This document shows, in pieces, positions 9,736-18,871 of a stretch of DNA of 51,580 nucleotides (its first letter is position 1; the number at the start of each line of letters is the position of its first letter). The stretch lies in NCBI GenBank assembly GCA_001931905.2, contig MSJI02000608.1, forward strand, positions 1 to 51,580, in the 5' to 3' direction. Under the pieces are notes generated by a model. The model did no database searches. It was not told where the DNA came from and saw only the letters and a program-made list of their open reading frames with translations. Source of the stretch: Cladosporium sp. IMV 00045. Taxonomy: Eukaryota; Ascomycota; Dothideomycetes; Cladosporiales; Cladosporiaceae. The position numbers were made by a program, and so were the translations under genes.

Positions 9736-10812
9736 TCATGAGTATGCTCGTTCGCCGACACGCCAATTCCGGAGATCTTCTCTAATCTCAAACTCATCGA
9801 CCTCTCCAGGTGCTTTGAGGGAAGTTTTGTGCTTCCTGCCAAAGCTATACGTCCCGCTTCCATGGCTTCCATGATGCGCATGTTTGCTTCGGAAAACACT
9901 GCGACTCGCACCTTCTGGTGTTCTCGCCATCCGGTCTCGATGCGGGTCTTCGGCATCAGGGTTCGGTGTCGAAGTGCCGGACCTTGTCGTGTCTATACTT
10001 GTTCGTATGGCAGGCGGACGACCCGCCCTACCCCATCCATCTCCACCGGCGAAGATGTCCTCGATGGCCTCATCGGCTTTCAGCTCGCCAGGTTGCGCCG
10101 ACCAGTAAGCCGCCAGCGTGCGACGATACATATCTTGCATTTCGCCAGCTTCTCGGCTGTTGACAGTGAGGTTAGGCACTGGTGCCTCGCCTCCGTCTAG
10201 TACAGCATTATCGCTGTTCGGATGCCCACCGGCTCCATGGCCTGTCGAGACTGGCTCGGACGAGGATATTATCCCCGCTATGCCGCCAAAGACAGGTGCA
10301 GTGCGCAGCGGCGGCGCAGTGAAGTCTCTGGTGCCCTCTACGTACCGCATGTGTATTCCGATTTTGAGCGTGCTGTTGATCTTGCTGTCCTGCATCAGAT
10401 ACCGCCTAACCACTCCCTCAGCTTCCGGCGCAGTACCGGGTGAGCTAGGGGCCTGCATCTCACTGGCTTCCACATACTCGGCCAAATTCAGTTTGAGTTT
10501 TCCAAGTGTGATGCGCTCGTTCTTCCCGCTGGTGCTGTATTCTTGTTGTACTTCGAAATCGGCGAGGTACTCCTGCAGCATGCCTTCCTTGCTTACGGTC
10601 AAGCGGACGGGAATCTGTTGCTCGTAGTCGTATTGCACGCGATGGTCTTTGATCGGGCATTTCTGCGTGCGGCCGCGATGCTCGGCGGCTCGAGAGCTGG
10701 GCAGGTGCCATCGCACGAAACTGCTGCCGGTGACCAATGGTACGTTGTTGAGGTCGTGAATGTGTAGGGTCAGGTCGAACTTGGCGCGTCGGGACTTGGG
10801 AACGAAGCTCAT
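9736..10812 (-). CDS. NT-C2 domain protein (EEIG1/EHBP1-type N-terminal C2)
   Basis: I place the start at 10812 (MSFVPKSRRAKFDLTLHIHD), giving 358 residues. The open frame extends 66 codons further to 11010, but those residues lack C2 character. Residues ~8-190 form the NT-C2 domain: FDLTLHIHDLNNVPLV, VRWHLP, KCPIKDHRVQYDY, VRLTV, ERITLGKLKLNLAEYVEA and RRYLMQDSKINSTLKIGIHM. In animals such domains link endosomes or membranes to the cytoskeleton. Fungal members are uncharacterised single-copy proteins. The C-terminal half is low-complexity, ending in a basic segment and FEIREDLRNWRV. Membrane binding is inferred from the fold only. Family call is good, start site moderate. Confidence 0.85.
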   Translation of the reverse strand: MSFVPKSRRAKFDLTLHIHDLNNVPLVTGSSFVRWHLPSSRAAEHRGRTQKCPIKDHRVQYDYEQQIPVRLTVSKEGMLQEYLADFEVQQEYSTSGKNERITLGKLKLNLAEYVEASEMQAPSSPGTAPEAEGVVRRYLMQDSKINSTLKIGIHMRYVEGTRDFTAPPLRTAPVFGGIAGIISSSEPVSTGHGAGGHPNSDNAVLDGGEAPVPNLTVNSREAGEMQDMYRRTLAAYWSAQPGELKADEAIEDIFAGGDGWGRAGRPPAIRTSIDTTRSGTSTPNPDAEDPHRDRMARTPEGASRSVFRSKHAHHGSHGSGTYSFGRKHKTSLKAPGEVDEFEIREDLRNWRVGERAYS

Positions 10813-11479
10813 GGTTTGTCGGAAGTTTAGAAAGGTGGGCAGCACTTCAGCCGCCCACTCAGCACTGTCGGTCAGCTGGTAGGAAGCATAGTGTCGAAGT
10901 GAAGTGGACGAGATCGCTGGCGTGGTGGTGGGCGCTCGGCGTCGCTGATGGAAGTCAGTGCCTATGACGTGCGGCGGAGGCTTCGGATCGTTGGCCATCA
11001 CATGGATCAATATGGCGAAACTTATTTTTGAGGAGCATTCGGTTCGGATACATGTTCGCTTACTTGCTGGAGAGTATTCTCATTGAAAGGCACATTCACT
11101 GGATGATCAGGTAGGCTTTAGCGGTTGCTCTTGCACCAAGCCGGAATGGCGCTGTGCCTTGCTTCACTGCATATAGTAGATCGAAGGAGCCATTCGATGC
11201 ACGACTTTGAGAGTTCGAGCCAACAGGACCATCACAGTGAAGTATAATAAGTCAAGAGGTTGAGCAAGAGTCAAGCAAAGATTGATGAGAATTTAGAAAC
11301 ATAGAGCCATGCTCCGTTGAAGTAAGTTGAACGAAATGGACCTTATATGTCCAGCAGTGGTATCAAACAGCGTCCTTGCGCTACCCCTCCCCATCTTACA
11401 ATTGCACATTCGTACGATGCAAAGTGATTAATATAGAATATGGTGACTCAAAGAAAGTAGTTTTAGACTTCAAGGAGAT
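10813..11479. other. Intergenic between NT-C2 gene and rhodopsin-domain gene
   Basis: 667 bp between two minus-strand genes. An open frame continues upstream of the chosen NT-C2 start to 11010, so part of this could be N-terminal coding or 5' UTR. Nothing else is supported. Confidence 0.45.
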
Positions 11480-12974
11480 CTAAGAGGACCATGCGGCTCT
11501 CTGAATGTCCCTCTCGTCTTGTTGGTCATCCTTGAAGGGGTCTTGGGGCACAATGCCCGCTCCGCTGACCATAGTCTTGGTGGCTTCTTCTGGCCTAGAA
11601 GCGACAGGGCTGGCCGCACGGGGCTCGACCCTCTGGTCGACGATGGTCTGGACCTCGATGCCCTTCTCGTCGTCGTGCAGTCCGGCCGAGGAGGTGACCT
11701 TACGAGTTGTCTGGGAACCGACATCATCGAACATGATGTCGTCGTCGTTCTTGGTGTTTCCGTAGCAAGACGAGAGGCTGTTGTTGGAGTTCTTGAATAG
11801 AGGCTTGAAAAGACTGCGGCGAAGACCGAGGAAGCTGGAGGAGGTCGTCTTCTCAGCCGTTTGAGCCTCAACGTGAGAAATATCATGAGGTTTGCTGATA
11901 GAGCCAGTTGAACTGGTGGTGCTGTTGACAGCGGTGGAACCAGAGGCATCGGACTCTCCACGACCAGAGCTGCCACGGCCAGAGCCACGAGCAGAACCGT
12001 AGCGGGAGCCGATCGACGCCAGGAACTGGGGCCAGACACGCTGGACGAGGCCCTTGAGAGTGGGAGCGCAAGAACAGTAGATTGCAACGTTGAGCTCGAC
12101 ACAAGACCAGATAGAGAACATAGGCGAGTGCCACGATTGGTCAGGGTTCTGAGAAATCGGATAGATGAAGACCAGACGCAGTGCGGAAAGAACACACGTG
12201 CTTTCGAATGTTAGCAAAGGAAATTGCACTATTTGTGGGCATCAAACTTACATGAGACCGACGCAGAAGACCGCGTACAGCAACTGCTTCTGGCGCTTCG
12301 GAATCTCGAGACTTCTGATCACGCCGATTGGTAGGAGAGCAACAACGAAGTCGCTGGCCATGTTGATGGCGGAGTTCGCGTACCTTGACATGTCAGTTGA
12401 AAAGCTACCAACTTTGCGCATAGTCGATCACTTACCAAGTCTCCATACGCGGGAGGCAGCGCGGGTCGTGGAAAAAATCGTCGGTTGTCCAAAACACAGA
12501 AACCGGCACACACATGATCATCGAGCTGAACACAGCCCAAAGCGTCCAGGCGACCGTGATACCGAGCATGACATAGCAGGTTTTACGGAACGTGACCTGA
12601 GGGAAGATGCGCAGATACTGCATCAGAATGGACAGCTTGGTGAATCCGAGGGCAGTGTAGTAACTCCAAAGCGCCGTCCAGAAATAGATGCTCATCTTCT
12701 CCATGTCGATCGCCGGGTCCCAGACGTGCAGACCCATACCCGTCTCCGCCTGTCTGTAAGTCGTAATACAGTAGATGAGTGAGAAGACGCCGGCGACGGA
12801 GATGAAAGCATCGTCCGCACCAGTCTGCTTCGCGATGAAGGTACGAGTGCAGAGACGAGCGATAACGATCAGGCACATGACGAGGGTGAAGGCCACGCAG
12901 ACTCCGTAGACAGCTTCCTGAGAGGCATGACCGGAGATGCTTGCGCGGTCTTCCATTCCCTCGGGGCGTTCCAT
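11480..12974 (-). CDS. Fungal rhodopsin-domain seven-helix integral membrane protein (Pth11/CFEM-less type)
   Basis: Exons 12436-12974, 12252-12383 and 11480-12200 with introns of 52 and 51 nt give 463 residues from MERPEGMED; an in-frame Met 21 codons upstream (13037) is possible. Seven hydrophobic helices are visible, including VYGVCVAFTLVMCLIVIARL, the GADDAFISVAGVFSLIYC region, FWTALWSYYTALGFTKLSIL, the VMLGITVAWTLWAVFSSMIM stretch, NMASDFVVALLPIGVI, the QLLYAVFCVGLITCVLSALR segment and VELNVAIYCSCAPTLKGL. The D-D pair in loop 1, the PRCL extracellular motif and the CAPTLKPL-like end are hallmarks of the fungal rhodopsin-domain family. The ~190-residue cytosolic tail is Ser/Gly-rich. Family members include the surface-sensing receptor Pth11, but no CFEM domain is present here, and ligand and function are unknown. 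Confidence 0.85.
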
Positions 12975-14399
12975 AATGGCTTGTGTATGGACTGGGCCTG
13001 GATAGAGAGCAAGGATGTTTTGCCCGGCGTGACCCAAACGAATGGAACGATGTGAAGACCAAGGTGGAGGAGAAGAGAGAAACCAACCAAAGAGGGGTGC
13101 AATTTACCCTACATTATATGAACGTACCTGCTTGGGCCATTGGGGGTCGTTGAGGCCCTTGCTCGTGGCACCCACGTCTAACGTCGGCGATCTCTAAGCA
13201 GACTTGTTTGGCCTGAAACAGGCACAATAGAAGCAAAATTCCAGATGACTCGAGGAATGGCGTCGTTCGCAGGCGGGCGACGTAGGGCCAGTGGGATACC
13301 AGGGCGGCGTGATACGGGCCGTAGAACAGTGTTGATGCCAGGTGGAGAGGCACCAAGGAGATTGAGTTCGGAGTCCCCAAGGGTCCTGTATAGTGGAGCG
13401 TTATAGATAGATGTCTCTTAAGTACTTCCAAGCTCTGTCGCCCATTCGAAGTGGCATAACAATCTCCTGAACTTGCGCGTTGGATGACCTCTGTCTGAGA
13501 GGCTCGCTTGTGAGTCCTTGACTCTCATTTCTATCAAGTCGTCAGCCTCGCATGCCGTCCCACAGAACTTTCTCATATTACGACTTTCCGCCACAATATG
13601 GACGGAAGAGAGGTTACTAAGGCATGATGTTGTCACTGGAAACAGACTATCGGGGCAGAGATGGTGTGCATGCGTAGCGCGAACCTTACATTCGACTTTT
13701 CAACGGCTGTCTTATATCTGAGTCTTAACAGATTATCGGCGGCCTTAACGGTTGCGAGAGACCAACCAAGTTTCCTAGTCGCGCTGCTCACATCACGGGT
13801 GAAAGCTGGCTCGAGCCTGGCGTGCATGCGCGTATTATTGTTCGCAGCATATGCAACATGTCTTGAGGAATCATTAGTCTCCGATCAATTTTGCGCGTGG
13901 ACTTGAGTGCTGTTCAGAATTCCAGGGCATCATCCTCTTGCGTGAGATCTCAAGGAACAGATTCTAGCGCATCGACGTTCGATCTCGTCCGATATCTCGA
14001 TGGTTGTACCAGCATGACGGGATACGTACAAAATACCCATGCAAGTGGAAAGATCTCGAAATCCCGAAGACCGCTCGTGTGGGTTGGATGGAGTCCAGGA
14101 ACAATTCGCTTCGGCAGTTTCGGCAACGGCGCCGAACCGCTTTGACCCCTGCTCTTAAGTATCTAGACCTGCTTATGAGACTTGACATATGCTTACAAGT
14201 GGGGTTATCGTGACAGAAAATGAATTCGTGCAGCACAAACTCCTGTAGTTCAATCCACTCAGCTATGGAGAGGGGGGCCTTGCGATCGACTGCACCAAGG
14301 CAAGGGTAAGGAGATACTCGAGCTCTCAGCCATCAATTGTTGGTGATCAAGGGACCAACGCAACCAAGTCCGCCAGGCACGCCATGCCGCCACCCCATC
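12975..14399. other. Gene-poor interval, 1.4 kb
   Basis: Lies between the start of the rhodopsin-domain gene and the 3' end of the CaaX protein gene. The first ~120 bp probably hold the 5' leader of the former. Short frames on both strands have no recognisable domain, signal peptide or intron-consistent continuation. A tRNA-like A-box at ~14250 (minus) lacks a T-arm. Confidence 0.45.
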
Positions 14400-15032
14400 T
14401 CACATCACCGAGCAGTGCTTCCGACTTCCCGACGCGGTTTTGGGCAGATCCTCGTGCGCAGGGATGCCCTCTGACCGGACTATCACCCAATCTTTTGCGC
14501 TGCAGTTCCAATCAGCATCGTTCACCAATATTTCGTTCGTGCCATTGAGAGCACGTATTGGATGCCACTCACGAAGGCCGAAGTCCGTCGACAAACATAT
14601 CAGTGCGCTTGCGGCGGACTCGAGTCCTGTTGCCGCTGCTATCCGCTTCATGTGCTGCAAGCTGGTCGCTCTCATAAACGAGGAAGTTCAGCTCCCAACG
14701 GGCTCCGTCCACATGCCGCCAGTCTGCTTTGAGGGTCTTAAACTGTTCTTCGACACTTCGTCCAACCTTTCGACTGAAGTTAGCATATTCTCCTCTTACG
14801 ACTGTGAATTGGATAGGAAAGAGTCGCGTACGAGCCACCTGTAGAGGTCTGTGAACTTTGGGAGATGCATGTTAAGCTCGCCATTCTCATCGTAGTCGTT
14901 CTTGTGAAAGACGCTCTTGGCCTGCGCAGCCTTTGATATGTCAAGCCACAGCTCTCGCTTCCATTCGGGTAGATTGGAAGCGAAGAAGGATTCGCTCATG
15001 TTGTCTTCGGGGGTTTCAGGGTTGGAGGCCAT
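14400..15032 (-). CDS. Small protein of unknown function with C-terminal CaaX prenylation box
   Basis: Proposed exons 14839-15032, 14573-14773 and 14400-14499 give 164 residues. The second intron (14500-14572) has a strong GTGAGT donor and a TGCAG acceptor. The first junction is less certain: donor GTACGC at 14831 with an acceptor at 14767 gives the same length. Exon 1 encodes MASNPETPEDNMSESF and then an acidic/aromatic segment (WKRELWLDISKAAQAKSVF, DYDENGELNMHLPKFTDLY). The middle has VEEQFKTLKADWRHVDGARW. The end is SGSRKHCSVM, where Cys-Ser-Val-Met fits the CaaX rule and a terminal Met favours farnesylation. No catalytic domain is recognised. A TATATAA lies 56 nt upstream (15088-15094). 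The consistent frame through three exons and the terminal CaaX argue for a real gene; membrane anchoring is inferred. Confidence 0.62.
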
Positions 15033-15575
15033 GGCTGACTAAGTGGTCGCGACTGATGTGTTCCAATATAGCAAGGTAAAGAATACATTATATAAGTTGA
15101 GCTTTCTTTCTATGCAAGAGAGACGATTTCTGTCGTTAGTGACTGTAGAAATGCGCCGTGAATGCGTGAAGTTTGTGAAGAATGCCGGCATTATTGAGCC
15201 CCTGTGCTGCCGCTATTATAAAACGGAGCGGTGAGCAAACATAGAAGGTATGTAATGACATGTCAGGAGGACGAGGTCATGTTCGTGAGGATCGGTCGCC
15301 AGGATAGTCATGGGGGTTGACCACTGCAAGCTTTGGCTGAACCTTTGGTTACGATGGTTCTGATTGTCGGTTTGTACGAAGGCGGCGCCTTTAGCAAACT
15401 GGAAATGAATCTCTCCAGATGAGATATATGATGTTCAAAAACGTTGTATCTCACAGAGAGGTGTTCACAGTCGTGTGGCTTTGACAGTTCGCCTCGGCTC
15501 CGCTTCCCTGCGAACGTCGCGACCACTTGCGAATCGCATCATTGGGCTCTGCGCTCTTCCCACAACATCAACACC
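15033..15575. other. Divergent promoter interval (CaaX protein / coiled-coil protein)
   Basis: 543 bp between the start codons of a minus- and a plus-strand gene. A TATATAA on the minus strand at 15088-15094 is placed to serve the CaaX gene. No other gene is supported; the 15444 in-frame ATG of the next gene is judged part of its 5' leader. Confidence 0.5.
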
Positions 15576-16241
15576 ATGGTATCACCAAGAGCAACAGCAG
15601 GCTCTAACTCGCCTAAGAAGGAGTCTACTCCCGGCATTTATGCATCTTATGTTCCGCACGACCTCAAATACAATACCGACTTCGAGGACAGTCTCGTCCA
15701 GGCCCTGCTGGACCCGGATGCGAAAAACGACACAGGACTGAGGGTGATACCGGACGACAGCGATGAAGCACCCGAGGAAGGCGCATCGATCCGCGCAAGA
15801 GATATTATCCTCTCCGACCTGCCAAGCATATCCGAGGGCGAGCTACCTTTGCCATTGAACGACCCACGGCGCGTCTTCGCCAGCGCAATCCCAGGCATCA
15901 AACTCACCCACCCTGGCGGCTACCTTGAAGGCGGACCAGGTCTGGACCCCGACTTGGATACATTCCCCGACGACTTTCTCAACCATAAATCAAGCGTCGG
16001 CACTGCGACAGCATTGCGCGCTGCGATCCAGAACGACATCGACGAGCAAGTGGAAGCGCTGAAGGAGCGCCTGAGAGCGCGACAAAAAGCAAAAGAGAAG
16101 AATGAACAGATTGAGAAGGAGCTACGCGCGCTCGTAGACCAACACAACATGGAACTCAAGATTCAACGGCGCATGGCGGACGAGCAAAGAGCGAAGCGAG
16201 AAGCCAAGGAGAAGAAGAGGAAAGAAAGGGCAGGTGGTTGA
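15576..16241 (+). CDS. Hypothetical protein with C-terminal basic coiled coil
   Basis: I choose the ATG at 15576 (caccATGGta, a good context), giving 221 residues; an upstream in-frame ATG at 15444 would add 44 residues lacking protein character. The N-terminal half is acidic and Pro-rich with short linear segments (GIYASYVPHDLKYNTDFEDS, SDLPSISEGELPLPLNDPRR, IPGIKLTHPGGYLEGGPG). Residues ~150-221 form a long charged helix rich in Glu, Arg and Lys (EQVEALKERLRARQKAKEKN ... KREAKEKKRKE), a probable coiled coil with nuclear-type basic clusters. I recognise no family. Codon usage and the absence of in-frame stops over 666 bp support a real gene. The function is unknown. Confidence 0.68.
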   Translation: MVSPRATAGSNSPKKESTPGIYASYVPHDLKYNTDFEDSLVQALLDPDAKNDTGLRVIPDDSDEAPEEGASIRARDIILSDLPSISEGELPLPLNDPRRVFASAIPGIKLTHPGGYLEGGPGLDPDLDTFPDDFLNHKSSVGTATALRAAIQNDIDEQVEALKERLRARQKAKEKNEQIEKELRALVDQHNMELKIQRRMADEQRAKREAKEKKRKERAGG

Positions 16242-16827
16242 GGGCGGAGATTCCCTGCAGCAGGAAATCCAACTTACGATGATTTTACGATTTGGGCAAG
16301 ACGTATGATACCCGGGATTGCGAGAGCTAGATAAGGCGGATAATCACTGTGTTCATTCTACGCACGATTATCACACAGACTTGAGAAAGAAACTGGACGA
16401 CTTCCGCTACCAGGACGGCGACCTGAATTGTGCCTGAATAGTGCAATCCGATGTCTTCACAGCCTCTGCACGACTTGGCTATGTGGTTTGGGAAAGCTTG
16501 ACCACATAACAGTCTAGCCCTCGCACGCAAAGTGAGCTGACGTGGGAAAGCAAAGCAAGTTGTGCTACCTATCTCACGCGTAAAAAGGGCTACAACGTGG
16601 CGATCAGGTAACGATAATTCCACCTCAAGTCTCCACATACAATCAATGCGGACATTTGGGCGTGATGTGGCGCTGGTCTTCTCACAGCTCGCAGTGGCGT
16701 GATCATGATCACGAAATCAGGAAAGCATGAGTAACATTTCATTTGCAGATCTACAAACACAATGTCAATCTTCGATAGTCCCTATCGACTCACGCTTCAC
16801 CCGAACAATCAGCTCCAGCAATCTTGA
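16242..16827. other. Convergent intergenic interval
   Basis: 586 bp between the 3' ends of the coiled-coil gene and the beta-helix gene. Likely two 3' UTRs. A minus-strand frame at 16327-16638 shows no domain and I leave it out. Confidence 0.45.
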
Positions 16828-18078
16828 TCATTTCGACCGACAAAGCCCCGCTGGTTGAGAAGTCGAACAATCATTCTTCTTGACAACATTGCCTTTGCCC
16901 TGCGTTTCCTTGCGAATATCAAGATCGTTGTCACGCAACTTGTTTCCTTTGACCAGATTGCCCCTAGCCACCGCAGTGCCGCTGCCACCTGTAATGCACG
17001 AGAGCGAGGGCGCCCGTGGATCATTGCAGGGGTCGTCAACGATGGCTATACCAGCACTCTTCGGGTCACCGTTCTTCCAGTCTTCGACATAGTTGTTCTC
17101 CACTCTGGCATTGATGGTGCCGTCGAGGATGATGCCTGCGATAGGGAATCCAGTGCATAGGTCATTAGAGTGAGTGAAGTGATTGTTCCTGAGTCTGATA
17201 TCTTTGACGAAGGGGTCGAGGAAGGCTCCGTAGCACGTGTTGCTCACTTCGTTCTCTTCGACTTCCGCACCGTTCGTTTGTACGCTGTTCGGGTGTCAGC
17301 GTCCGTGGCCTTTGCCTCAAGACGTGAAGGCGCAGATGTTGCCTTACCACAAGCCAATGAAGTAATTCGAGATCTTGTTCTTAGTCACCTTGACCTTCGA
17401 GAGATTGTCCATGCATATGCCAACGAAGTTGAAGTCGCTCAACGGGTTCTCTATGGTGACCTTGTTCCCAGAAATCTCTGTATTTTTGGAGCCGGCCGTG
17501 AGCATTCCATACGTTGGATTGTCCTTGAGTATATTGCCGTACACTCTGGCGTTTTCGGCACCGATGACCAGGATATTGGCGCCAATGAATCCGCGAACAG
17601 TGAATCCGCTGACGGTGACATCCTTGACCGGCCGGCCAACGGATCGTATCTTTTGGTGCTCCACGATGAAATCATCGGCCTGGATGTCGCTCCCGGCGAT
17701 GCAGATACCAGCTTGCGATTGAGTGCCAGTGAATCCGGTACAAGCATTGTCTTTGAAGGTCTCTGGGGGCTCCGGAGGTAGCAGGGTGACGCCGTATCCA
17801 ATGAGGGTGATGCCGTCCTTGTTGATGGTCACCTGCTGCTTGTAGGTGCCAGGAGTGACTATGATGCGACTGCCTCGAGGTGCGTTTTTAATGACATCTG
17901 AGATGATCTGGTTCTTCTTCACATAGATGGTATTGCGGTCGTCTCTTCCTCTGGCTGTATGAAAGCGTCAGTACAACATTCTCGCGGAATCGTGCGGCAA
18001 CGACCTACCTTCAGCCTCTGGGATGGCAGAGGCTGCCGCCGACGAAGCTAGCAGTGCAGCTAGCAGGAGTCTGAGCAT
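16828..18078 (-). CDS. Secreted right-handed beta-helix (pectin-lyase fold) protein
   Basis: Exons 18009-18078, 17348-17954 and 16828-17284, with introns of 54 and 63 nt, give 377 residues. The first exon encodes a clear signal peptide (MLRLLLAALLASSAAASA, then IPEAE). After it comes the beta-helix entry (TIYVKKNQIISDVIKNAPRG, GTYKQQVTI, GITLIGYG) and then many helical rungs of ~22-28 residues: VTVSGFTVRGFIGANILVIG, ARVYGNILKDN, TEISGNKVTIEN, VKVTKNKISNY, EENEVSNT, IRLRNNHFTHSND, ARVENNYVEDW and ARGNLVKGNKLRDND. Cysteines come in pairs suited to disulfides. This is the fold of pectate lyases, C5-epimerases and related carbohydrate-active proteins, but no family-specific catalytic set is evident. 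Likely extracellular polysaccharide binding or cleavage. Fold assignment strong, activity unassigned. Confidence 0.85.
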
Positions 18079-18871
18079 GATGAGTCCGAGTTGCAATATC
18101 GAAAATCTAAAAAGTTCGTTACTCAAATCGCTGCGATGTCAATGAACAATTCGAAGGCCCAATGGCTCTTTTTATCCATCATATTCGTTGGCAACAAGCC
18201 CCATAATGGTCGCCCAACATTCATCCCAGTAATCCAATGCTCTCATGATCGTGGTATGACAATATAGGAAATGACATACCAAACCCTGCGAGAGCCTGAA
18301 CTCACGTCAATTGAAGCCATAAAGGCTATGAGCTCACGCCCAAAAGCCATGTCACACTCGCCCTCCTGACCTGAACAGCGAGCAGATCACTCGCCAGCAT
18401 GACCCAAAGCGCGAGTAGCCAAGCGAAGCTTTCACCGTTCTGGCAATATGTGGATGTGGCTCCTGAAAGAGTTTGTGAAAGCTCCGAAAGCCATGGCAGG
18501 AGATGGAGGAACATCAGCCCACTGGAAAGTCACTCCTCTAAGAGCTTCGAGGAGCTGTCAAAAAGGGGGCTTTTTGTAGCGATGCGGACCTCGATCGTTT
18601 GGATTGTAATTTGTTCTACGAGGATATACTTACGTAAATGCAGAGTCAATTGCACATCTTGTACCTAGATCTTTATTCTTAGCAGCAAAGAAAGAACATT
18701 AACTTCCCAACGCGCCAACAGTCTTCTGATGGCATAGACACCGCGAAAGTAACAATCCACTTACGTAGTCACAGGAGCCTTTCGTCGCGAATACCATTGC
18801 TTGTAACAAACTTTCTTACAAGGCTCAATACCTAGAAACGCCATCGCTAAGGTAACACATGCGCCCAATTA
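18079..18871. other. Intergenic between beta-helix gene and LMBR1-like gene
   Basis: 793 bp between two minus-strand genes: promoter of the beta-helix gene at the left, 3' region of the LMBR1-like gene at the right. Short frames on both strands carry no recognisable sequence. Confidence 0.45.
18168..18176 (-). promoter_or_regulatory. TATA-like box upstream of the beta-helix gene
   Basis: Reads GATAAAAA on the minus strand about 90-98 nt upstream of the ATG at 18078. Position fits a fungal core promoter; the match to TATA consensus is moderate. Confidence 0.35.

Noticed and set aside
14230..14300. tRNA-like A-box on the minus strand (TAGCTGAGTGG)
   Set aside because: No matching T-arm/B-box or acceptor stem can be formed within 100 nt.
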